A stretch of DNA of 46,292 bases from Candidatus Brocadiaceae bacterium (GTDB lineage: Bacteria > Planctomycetota > Brocadiia > Brocadiales > Brocadiaceae), in the NCBI GenBank assembly GCA_015661205.1, contig JACVXV010000001.1:1-46292 (forward strand). Reading direction: 5' to 3'. Of this stretch, positions 17,220 to 24,210 are shown in pieces. The notes beneath the pieces were generated by a model, which saw only the letters and a program-made list of their open reading frames with translations, was not told where the DNA came from and searched no databases. A program made the position numbers and the translations under genes. Within the stretch, counting starts at the first letter, position 1, and each line of letters starts with the position of its first letter.

Positions 17220-18203
17220 ATGGGCATAGAGGATGCTATTAAGATTTACGGCGCAAAGATAAACGACCTCCTGAAGGAACTTATTCCGCCGGGGCGAAAA
17301 GATTATTTAAGCGACCCTATATGGCACCATCTGCACACTGGCGGAAAGCGGGTGAGGCCTGCTATTTGCCTCATTACCTGCGAGGCCTTGGGGGGAAACC
17401 CGGACAATGCCGTCCATTTTGCCCTTGCGGTTGAGATTATGCATAATATGTTCCTTATGCACGACGACATCGAAGACGGCGACACCATGAGGCGCGACCA
17501 GCCTACCGTCTGGGTAAAATACGGCATAGCCAACGCCGTTAACGCCGGGGACTATCTCCTCGCCTGTGCCTACAAAAGCATCCTGGCAAGCCCCGTTTCC
17601 GTAGAAAAAAAGGTGCAATTGTTACAGGTGTTTACCCTAACCTACGGCAAAACGGTGGAGGGGCAGGCCCTCGACATCAACGCAAGGGCCGCTGAAGGGT
17701 TTACCGTGGATAAGTACATGGAAATGGTGGAACTGAAAACCGGCTGCTATCTCGCCTGCGGCATGGTGGGTGGCGCTATTGCGTCAGGCGCTTCAGACCA
17801 GGTGGTTGAAAAGATTTGGACGCTGGGAAAGACCATGGGCCCGGCGTTCCAGATACGGGACGACCTGATCGATTTGACCCAGGGCAAAGGCCGCGGCGGG
17901 GTGATCGGCTCCGACATCAAGGAAGGTAAAGCGAGCTTTCTCTATTCTTACGTGCTGCAAGTTGCAAACGCCGACGATAAGCGGCAATTGCACCTCATTA
18001 TGTCAAAAGCAAGGGACGATACGACGGATAGCGACATAAAAGTAGTTTTAGACATATACAAAAAATACCATGCGATGGCTTATGCGCAAGACTACGCGGA
18101 CGGCCTGATAAAACAGGCATACAAGACCATTGACGAAATCCCCGTAGAAAACAAGACCATCTTCAAAGAAATAGCCTCTTTCATGGCCAATCGCATGTCG
18201 TAA
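17220..18203 (+). CDS. Trans-polyprenyl diphosphate synthase (IspA/IspB/GGPPS family)
   Basis: 327 residues. Condenses IPP with allylic diphosphates to make prenyl chains for quinones, hopanoid precursors or other lipids. First Asp-rich motif MHDDIEDGDTMRR (DDxxD type) and second motif FQIRDDLIDL are intact, as is GGKRVRP for IPP binding. The residues before the first motif are MFLM, without the paired aromatics of classic FPP synthases, so a C20 or longer product is plausible; chain length cannot be fixed. ATG start with GAGGA just upstream. Product and the UbiA-like domain at 10406 could belong to one isoprenoid route (inference). Confidence 0.92.
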   Translation: MGIEDAIKIYGAKINDLLKELIPPGRKDYLSDPIWHHLHTGGKRVRPAICLITCEALGGNPDNAVHFALAVEIMHNMFLMHDDIEDGDTMRRDQPTVWVKYGIANAVNAGDYLLACAYKSILASPVSVEKKVQLLQVFTLTYGKTVEGQALDINARAAEGFTVDKYMEMVELKTGCYLACGMVGGAIASGASDQVVEKIWTLGKTMGPAFQIRDDLIDLTQGKGRGGVIGSDIKEGKASFLYSYVLQVANADDKRQLHLIMSKARDDTTDSDIKVVLDIYKKYHAMAYAQDYADGLIKQAYKTIDEIPVENKTIFKEIASFMANRMS

Positions 18204-18650
18204 TAATGCGTTGTGTTTTGGAAAGAACGACTGGCACCACAGATTACACAGATTAAAAAACCAGAGACGCAGCCACCTCAACCTTTATTTTATGGGGATT
18301 TTTGAAATCACCCTTTAAAAATGGAGTTGAAGCGGGTGTGGGCGTTATCAGCCATTGCAAGTGCTAGTTACAAATTCTAAAACAATCTGTGGGCTTTAGT
18401 AATACAAAATCTGTGTAATCTGTGTAATCTGTGGTTTCAAGCTTTTCTCACCAGTCTGAGGCTTTGCCTCGTCAACGCGTTCATAAACCAAACGTTTCCT
18501 CGCATTTTACCTCACACATCCTTGCCGATTTTTCCCATAAATACAGGGAGCGGCAGGCAATGCCTGCCCTACTTGCAAAAATATTGCATAAAATCCGTTT
18601 TTGTGATAAATTATAAACTTCGAATCTTATTGGAATTACTTGACGTATAA
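18204..18650. repeat. Gap holding inverted family D copies
   Basis: CCACAGATTACACAGATTAA at 18236-18256 faces AATCTGTGTAATCTGTGTAA plus TCTGTGG at 18409-18434, an inverted pair about 150 bases apart. No gene is supported between them. Confidence 0.7.
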
Positions 18651-18680
18651 GTGAGAATAATTATGAAGGAGAATATGAAA

Positions 18681-20069
18681 ATGCTCCGATTTAGTAAACG
18701 CCGAAACACCCTGGAACCTGAAGAATACATCTTTCAACTGAACGATTCTCCTGAACCAAACCTCTTCAGGGATGTCTTTCCGTACGATAAAATCCCCAAG
18801 ATTCCGTTTAACTACCGTCTGAATCCGATGAACATGCCCGATGAAATATGGATTACGGACACGACGTTTCGGGATGGGCAGCAGTCCCGCCCGCCCTATA
18901 CCGTTAAGCAGATTGTTGACCTCTTTGACCTCATCCACAAGCTCGGCGGCCCAAAAGGCCTTATCCGCCAGTGTGAGTTTTTTCTGTATAGTGAAAAGGA
19001 TAAGGAGGCGGTCAGAAAGTGCCTGGATCGTGGCTATAAATATCCGGAGGTCACGGGCTGGATCAGGGCGGTAAAAAGCGATTTCAAGCTGGTCAAGGAG
19101 ATGGGTCTCAAAGAAACGGGTATTTTATGTTCCGCATCGGACTATCACATCTACTTAAAGCTAAACAAGACCCGGAAACAGGCAATGGAAATGTACCTCG
19201 ATATTGTGCGCTCGGCGCTGGAAGTAGGCATCATACCCCGATGCCACTTTGAGGATATTACCCGTGCGGACTTCTACGGTTTTGTGGTACCCTTTGCCCA
19301 GGAGTTGATGAAATTATCGAGGGAAAGCAACATCCCCGTGAAGATTCGCGCCTGCGATACCATGGGGATGGGTGTTAGTTATCCGGGCGCTGCCTTACCG
19401 CGCAGCGTGCCCGGCATTGTCTACGGACTGAACCACTTTGCCGGCGTGCCGTCGGGATATTTGGAATGGCACGGCCATAACGATTTTTATCTGGCGGTGA
19501 GCAACGCTACCTCTGCGTGGCTGTACGGTTGCAGCGCCATCAACGGCACACTGTTAGGCTTGGGAGAACGCACGGGCAACACACCGGTAGAGGCGCTCAT
19601 CATGGAATATCTGGCCCTGCGGGGAGACGATGAACTGGTGGATACTACCGTGATTACCGAAATTGCCGATTATTACCGAAAGGAAATCGGATACCAGATA
19701 CCGCCCACACAGCCGCTAGTTGGTTCAGAATTCAATATTACACGGGCGGGCATCCATTCCGACGGTTTGTTGAAGAACGAAGAGATATACAACATATTCG
19801 ACACGAAAAAGCTTTTAAACAGGCCTATTGGCGTTTCGGTAACGGACAAGTCGGGCGTCGCCGGTATCGCACAATGGCTTAGCATCTTTTTTGAATTAAA
19901 GGGAAATGATCAAGTCCCCAAGAACCACGAGGGCGTCATTAAGATAAAAGAATGGGTTGATAAACAGTATAACGAGGGGCGCATTATCTCTATCTCTGAT
20001 GATGAGATGGTGGAACAGGCGCGCCTCCATCTTCGCGATTTCATTAAGTCGGACAAACTGAAAATGTGA
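18681..20069 (+). CDS. Re-citrate synthase-like enzyme of the HMGL/homocitrate synthase family
   Basis: 462 residues. Start at ATG 18681 because AAGGAG lies nine bases upstream; GTG 18651, ATG 18663 and ATG 18675 are also in frame. TIM-barrel of the isopropylmalate/homocitrate synthase family: DTTFRDGQQS, GGPKGLIRQCEFFLYSEKDK, CHFEDITRADFYGFV and ACDTMGMG, the metal-site LEWHGHNDFYLAV and NGTLLGLGERTGNTPVEAL. The roughly 60-residue N-terminal lead (LFRDVFPYDKIPKIPFNYR) and overall pattern match, from memory, Re-citrate synthase of Clostridium kluyveri more than LeuA or NifV. Re-citrate synthase condenses acetyl-CoA and oxaloacetate. Its stop overlaps the sucC-like start by four bases, so the two are one operon. 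Homocitrate synthase is the alternative. Confidence 0.82.
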   Translation: MLRFSKRRNTLEPEEYIFQLNDSPEPNLFRDVFPYDKIPKIPFNYRLNPMNMPDEIWITDTTFRDGQQSRPPYTVKQIVDLFDLIHKLGGPKGLIRQCEFFLYSEKDKEAVRKCLDRGYKYPEVTGWIRAVKSDFKLVKEMGLKETGILCSASDYHIYLKLNKTRKQAMEMYLDIVRSALEVGIIPRCHFEDITRADFYGFVVPFAQELMKLSRESNIPVKIRACDTMGMGVSYPGAALPRSVPGIVYGLNHFAGVPSGYLEWHGHNDFYLAVSNATSAWLYGCSAINGTLLGLGERTGNTPVEALIMEYLALRGDDELVDTTVITEIADYYRKEIGYQIPPTQPLVGSEFNITRAGIHSDGLLKNEEIYNIFDTKKLLNRPIGVSVTDKSGVAGIAQWLSIFFELKGNDQVPKNHEGVIKIKEWVDKQYNEGRIISISDDEMVEQARLHLRDFIKSDKLKM

Positions 20070-21241
20070 AGCTCTATGAATTCCAGGCAAAAAACATCCT
20101 TCGGGGATATGGTATCCGTGTGCCTCAGGGCAGGGCCATATCCCGGAAGGACGCCGCCGCAAAGGCGTACGCGGAAATCGGCGCCAGCCGTTGCGTGGTA
20201 AAAGCGCAGATTTTTGCCGGGGGGCGGGGAAAGAGCGGCGGTATTCTCTTTGCCGATTCTCCGGTGGAAGCGGCGACCCGCACCGCGGGCATGCTTGGCG
20301 CCCGCATCGTAACGCCGCAGACGACTCCCCAAGGCGCCGTTATCCAATACGTCCTCCTTGAAGAAGCCATTTCAATTACAAAAGAGCTGTATCTTGCCAT
20401 AGTGATTGACCGTTCCCTTCAAACACCGATGGTGGTTGCTTGCGGGGAAGGCGGGGTGGAAATCGAAGAAGTTGCCGCAAAACACCCCGAAAAAATAATA
20501 AAAGAACCTATAGATGTTTTATTTGGCATACACCCCTTTCAAGTTCGCCGCCTTGCCGCTCAATTAAAGTTAGCGGGCGTGTCCTTTGTTAAAATGAATA
20601 GTTTTATCGTAAACCTTTTTTCTGCCTTTATTCAAAACGATTGTTCCTTGCTGGAAATCAATCCCCTTGTGATCACGGCTGACGGCGAACTGTGCGCACT
20701 CGACGTTAAGATGGATATCGACGACAATGCCTTATACCGCCACCCCGAATTTGAACCGTTTGCTGCCTGCCAGGACGCCACCCCTGCCGAAGCGTTGGCT
20801 CGAAAACATAAGCTGAGTTATATAGGACTGGATGGAAATATCGGGTGTCTTGTCAACGGAGCCGGGCTGGCTATGGCCACGATGGACATTATAAAACTGC
20901 ACGGTGGGGCGCCCGCCAACTTTTTAGACGTCGGCGGCGACGCCTCATTGGAGCAGGTTACACAGGCATTCAAAATTATCCTGTCCGACCCGAAGGTAAA
21001 GGCCGTCTTAATCAACATCTTCGGGGGCATTATGAAGTGCGACACCATTGCCTCCGGCATTATTGAAGCTACTAAAGGCGGTGGCGTAAAGACACCTCTG
21101 ATCGTAAGGCTTGAAGGCACAAACGCGGACATGGCGAGAAAGACATTGGAACGTGCGGGATCAGGTATTTTTTGTGTAAAAGACATGAAAGAGGCTGCAC
21201 GTCTGGCCGTGTCAAAAGCTATAGAAAGCAATCAAAGTTAG
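20066..21241 (+). CDS. sucC: Succinate-CoA ligase beta subunit (SucC-like)
   Basis: 391 residues, the standard length. GTG start overlapping the upstream stop (GTGA). ATP-grasp part: MKLYEFQAKNILRGYGI, VVKAQIFAGGRGKSGGI, ACGEGGVEIEEVA, LEINPLVIT and DVKMDIDDNA. C-terminal ligase part: IGCLVNGAGLAMATMDIIK, ANFLDVGGDAS and INIFGGIMKCD. Binds ADP/ATP and forms acyl-CoA with a SucD alpha subunit, but no sucD is adjacent. Linkage to a citrate-synthase-like gene leaves open succinyl-CoA ligase, malate-CoA ligase or the large subunit of a citryl-CoA synthetase; sequence alone favours succinate. The stop codon lies in the first bases of a family A repeat. Confidence 0.9.
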   Translation: MKLYEFQAKNILRGYGIRVPQGRAISRKDAAAKAYAEIGASRCVVKAQIFAGGRGKSGGILFADSPVEAATRTAGMLGARIVTPQTTPQGAVIQYVLLEEAISITKELYLAIVIDRSLQTPMVVACGEGGVEIEEVAAKHPEKIIKEPIDVLFGIHPFQVRRLAAQLKLAGVSFVKMNSFIVNLFSAFIQNDCSLLEINPLVITADGELCALDVKMDIDDNALYRHPEFEPFAACQDATPAEALARKHKLSYIGLDGNIGCLVNGAGLAMATMDIIKLHGGAPANFLDVGGDASLEQVTQAFKIILSDPKVKAVLINIFGGIMKCDTIASGIIEATKGGGVKTPLIVRLEGTNADMARKTLERAGSGIFCVKDMKEAARLAVSKAIESNQS

Positions 21242-21418
21242 GCCTTCGGCAGCTTTTAACAGCGTAGTGGCAAGGCGCGCCTTGCCCACTACACGTGCGT
21301 TTGAAATTCCTATACGTTAAATTAGGCCTTTTGGCGACTTTTACTTGTAGAACGAAGTGGTACTTCGTTCTATAAACGCGGCTTTTTATGGAGAGCGAAG
21401 AACCTCTTCGCTCTACAA
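21237..21418. repeat. Family A then two family C hairpins
   Basis: Family A begins at the sucC-like stop (AGTTAGGCCTTCGGCAGC) with palindrome arms GTAGTGGCAAGGCGCGCC/TTGCCCACTAC (one extra C), and a second A end at 21317 (TTAAATTAGGCC). Family C variants follow: TAGAACGAAGTGGTACTTCG at 21348 and GAGCGAAGAACCTCTTCGCT at 21392. Confidence 0.85.
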
Positions 21419-21476
21419 GCCGCATGAATAAAATGAAACATCCATGATCTTGTGGCTTACAGGGAGGAATGAAAAT

Positions 21477-22337
21477 ATGCTGGAAAATAATACAGGCAAA
21501 TTCCCGGCGGGTAAAACCAAAAGGATCATTTTGTTCTGCGATCTTAGAGATTCTACGGATATCCTGTTAAACTATGAACAGGGCATCTATCGCAGCATCG
21601 ATGACGCCACACAAAAGGCGTTTACGTATGAAGAGTTTATGCTCGACGTGCATGAAACCTCTTATAAGGAACTGTACCTGGGACACGAAAATACATACGC
21701 GGAAATATACGGCGACGGTGTGATGGGCATCTTCCCGGAAGACAACGCAAAGTATATCCTGGAGAATATCTATCGACTGACAAAGCGGATGCGTATCTAC
21801 AACGATTCTCCGGGGGTAGGCATATACAAACCCCGCATTGACATTGGTTTTGGCTTAGCCGTGGGAGAAACGTCGTTTGTTTATTATCCACTGGATAAAC
21901 GTTACCACGCCGTTGGCAGGTGCATCCACAAAGCCGCCAGAATTGAAGGAGTTTCCCGTCTGTACGACGCCAGGGTTTTGATTTCAGGTCTGTTCTTTAA
22001 ATTTGCGGAGGAATATATTAATTCCGACAGCAGATTTTCTTGCCGTTTTATTGACCGGGTTATATTAAAAGGCTTCCGGGAGCCGACCACCCTCTTCGAA
22101 CTCCTTATCGACAACGACCCGCGCTTTGAGATAAAAAAACATTCTACGAAGGAATATTCTGAGGCATATTCAAGATATTCCAGAAGGGAATGGGAGGCCG
22201 CAAAGGAGATTTTCAAAAGAATTTCCTCCGAATATGGACTGGGCATAGGCGCCGTTATGGCTAAAAGGTGTGACTATTTCTTAAAGAGTCAACCAGGTAC
22301 GGAGTGGAATGGAATATGGGAAATGCGGGATAAATAA
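21477..22337 (+). CDS. Class III adenylate/guanylate cyclase domain protein
   Basis: 286 residues, soluble. Start at ATG 21477 with AGGGAGG nine bases upstream. One catalytic domain: metal-binding D22 in ILFCDLRDST, the second metal Asp in AEIYGDGVMGIF, and the dimer-interface strand GIGFGLAVGE-like (DIGFGLAVGETSF). The transition-state Asn, normally in VNxAAR, is His (CIHKAARIEG), while the Arg is kept. This could lower or change activity. The C-terminal 80 residues are helical (SRREWEAAKEIFKRISSEYG), perhaps TPR-like. No sensor domain is fused. It may make cAMP or cGMP, or be a non-catalytic relative. It lies upstream of a histidine kinase but about 300 bases of repeats separate them. Confidence 0.82.
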   Translation: MLENNTGKFPAGKTKRIILFCDLRDSTDILLNYEQGIYRSIDDATQKAFTYEEFMLDVHETSYKELYLGHENTYAEIYGDGVMGIFPEDNAKYILENIYRLTKRMRIYNDSPGVGIYKPRIDIGFGLAVGETSFVYYPLDKRYHAVGRCIHKAARIEGVSRLYDARVLISGLFFKFAEEYINSDSRFSCRFIDRVILKGFREPTTLFELLIDNDPRFEIKKHSTKEYSEAYSRYSRREWEAAKEIFKRISSEYGLGIGAVMAKRCDYFLKSQPGTEWNGIWEMRDK

Positions 22338-22406
22338 TACCAAACGCAACGGAGCGGGCGGGGCGCAGAAGAAAAAGAGAAGGCGAAATTCAGGTTGTGT
22401 TCAGCG

Positions 22407-22590
22407 CATAGGAATTTCAAAGTCAGGCCTGAAAGGCCGACAGGATATAGCGGGGGGTGAAGCCCCCTGTAAAGGTAATACAATAATATAAGCCCCGGAG
22501 GGGCGATACAACAAACTTGAAACTCGAAACTTGAAACTGTTCATCCGTGCCCGTTCGTGAAAATTCGTGTAATTCGTGTCTTTGTGGTTA
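22407..22590. repeat. Family A end, family B (minus) and TTCGTG repeats
   Basis: CATAGGAATTTCAAAGTCAG is an A-type end joined to family B in minus orientation (GACAGGATATAGCGGGGGGT, then GAAGCCCCCTG and GCCCCGGAGGGGCG) to 22510. From 22542 a TTCGTG-rich stretch (GTGAAAATTCGTGTAATTCG) runs to the start of the kinase. Confidence 0.75.
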
Positions 22591-22635
22591 AGCTCTTTTT
22601 GGTTGCGGTATAGCCGCGCCAGGAATAACAATAAA

Positions 22636-23715
22636 GTGACGCCATCCCTCCTAAATCAAGCCCTGGAACATGCAAGCAAGGGTATTATGATCCAGGATAC
22701 AAACCGAAACGTCGTGTTTGCCAACCATGCCTGCGGGGAAATTACCTTATGGCCGGTGGGGGAGATCGTAGGCAAGCATTGCGGCGACGTCTTTCGATGC
22801 CACACTGCTACCGGTATGCCTTTCACGGAAAACCTATGTCCCTGTGTAGACGTTTTAACCGGAAGGTCTTCTCAAAACGCCAGAGAATTCTTGATTTACC
22901 TGGGCGACGGGAGTGAACTTTGGGTAGAGGCAAGCGCATCGGCTATCAAGGATGATCAAGGAGTGGTTACCCATACCGTTACCATTGTTGAAGACGTTGA
23001 TGCGAAAAAAAGGTTCTGGGACGAGATAATTAAAACGAAAACCATTTCAACATTAGGCGCGTTTGCCTCAGAAGTGACCCACGAAATCAAAAATTTTCTT
23101 AACGCCGTAAACATCCATGTATTTATGCTAGATCGTGAAATAAAGAACCTCAGCGGGATAAGCAACGAGGCAAAGCAGGAACTTTTTCAAATTGTTACGG
23201 CAGTACAAAACGGCATTGGCCGGTTGAGTGAATTTGCCCGGGATTGCGCTCATTTTTCAAAATCGGGGCGGTTGAGCAAATGCCCGGTTGATATAAACGA
23301 GATGTTGAAAGAGGTCTTTTCCCTGCTCACCTACCGTGCATTGTTAAGCGGAATCCACCTCGATATGGACGTCGCAAGAGACGTCTCCGGACTCGTTGCC
23401 GATAGGGACAAATTGAAGCAGGTGATTGTGCATATCCTCCTGAATCGGATGGAGGATATGAAGGATGGGGGGGAATTGGGGGTGGAGGTAAAGCGCATCG
23501 GCCAGGAAATCCTCATTTCTTGCCGCAACGAAGGCGCCTGCATTTCAGAAGAGATTAAAAACAAAATATTTGACCTGCTTTATACCGATAAGGACGGCGC
23601 CGTGAAAATAGGCCTTGCCGTCGCCCAAAACGTTATCCAGGCGCACGGTGGCACCATAAACCTGGAACCTTCAGCCAAAGGGAACACGTTCATAATCACC
23701 ATACCGGCGAGTTAA
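22636..23715 (+). CDS. Soluble PAS-domain histidine kinase
   Basis: 359 residues if it starts at GTG 22636 (AGGA 11 bases upstream). A GTG at 22576 lies in repeat DNA and is unlikely. PAS domain at about 5-120 with a cysteine cluster: C33, C49, C55, C68 and C70 (KHCGDVFRCHTATGMP, then ENLCPC), which could bind a metal or Fe-S cluster or sense redox state. Dimerisation domain with the phospho-acceptor in EVTHEIKNFLNAV. HATPase_c with N box HILLNRMEDMKDGG and C-terminal GLAVAQNVIQAHGG. No membrane segment. No response regulator is adjacent; the NtrC-like regulator at 5142 is also an orphan. Confidence 0.9.
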   Translation: MTPSLLNQALEHASKGIMIQDTNRNVVFANHACGEITLWPVGEIVGKHCGDVFRCHTATGMPFTENLCPCVDVLTGRSSQNAREFLIYLGDGSELWVEASASAIKDDQGVVTHTVTIVEDVDAKKRFWDEIIKTKTISTLGAFASEVTHEIKNFLNAVNIHVFMLDREIKNLSGISNEAKQELFQIVTAVQNGIGRLSEFARDCAHFSKSGRLSKCPVDINEMLKEVFSLLTYRALLSGIHLDMDVARDVSGLVADRDKLKQVIVHILLNRMEDMKDGGELGVEVKRIGQEILISCRNEGACISEEIKNKIFDLLYTDKDGAVKIGLAVAQNVIQAHGGTINLEPSAKGNTFIITIPAS

Positions 23716-23753
23716 GCGGGAGCATTTTCAACTTGCTGATTAATGGAAAATAG

Positions 23754-23811
23754 GGAGTGCATTAACCGTGTTAATGCAGGCAGTAACACGGTTACTGCAC
23801 TCCAAAAAAAA
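23754..23811 (-). terminator. Long hairpin followed by T-run on the minus strand
   Basis: Arms 23754-23774 (GGAGTGCATTAACCGTGTTA) and 23783-23803 pair at 19 of 21 positions, with an eight-base loop. On the minus strand the stem is followed by eight Ts (As at 23804-23811), the form of a Rho-independent terminator for leftward transcription. No minus-strand gene lies to its right, so it may instead be a mobile palindrome. It follows the kinase stop by 38 bases. Confidence 0.45.
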
Positions 23812-24084
23812 CTTCAAACAATCCAACACAAAAAATGGGGACTACTCCCGAACCAAGCTGAACACAGACAAACAACCTCTGCCTACAGATAATCTAACGG
23901 AAAAGCCGCAGAAAAACCCCCTTGCTTTCTTCCCTTGCAATAAGGCATAATTCACCAACCCATACACGCTACGAGCGCTAATCCAAACACCAGATAAGCC
24001 ATGCAAAAGTTCAGACCCTTTTTGCTCGTAGAGACAATTTCCAACAAAAGTCGCTATTATCAGCCGGAGAGGGAATGATTTGCC
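23812..24084. other. Region upstream of the CRISPR-Cas operon, no gene
   Basis: No supported coding frame. It should carry the cas operon promoter; TATTAT at 24055-24060 could be a -10 but has no good -35. Confidence 0.35.
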
Positions 24085-24210
24085 ATGAAAGAACTATACG
24101 CGCACTCTGCTAATTTACAGGGCAAGAGCTATAGACTGGTTAATAATCTGGAATGTCAGGATGGTGTGGCGGTAAATCATAAAATCGCTGGAGGAAATTC
24201 ATCTCAATGA
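24085..24210 (+). CDS. 41-residue reading frame resembling a Cas3 N-terminus
   Basis: Starts at ATG 24085 with a GAGAGGGAATG region upstream and ends in TGA 24210, overlapping the cas3 start as ATGA. The product begins MKELYAHSANLQGKSYRLV, then NNLE. This matches how many Cas3 HD domains open (YAHSxN followed by G..H.L..HL). The intact cas3 that follows has its own, different N-terminus. So this is either a leftover of another cas3 cut just after the first 22 residues, or a small coupled gene that sets cas3 translation. After NNLE the sequence no longer resembles Cas3. Confidence 0.5.
   Translation: MKELYAHSANLQGKSYRLVNNLECQDGVAVNHKIAGGNSSQ

Noticed and set aside
23754-23803. Integron attC site
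   Set aside because: The arms are continuous and there are no R/L core sites (GTTRRRY) or integrase nearby.
23768-23950. 60-codon plus-strand frame
   Set aside because: Begins inside the long hairpin, low-complexity Lys/Asn composition, no SD.
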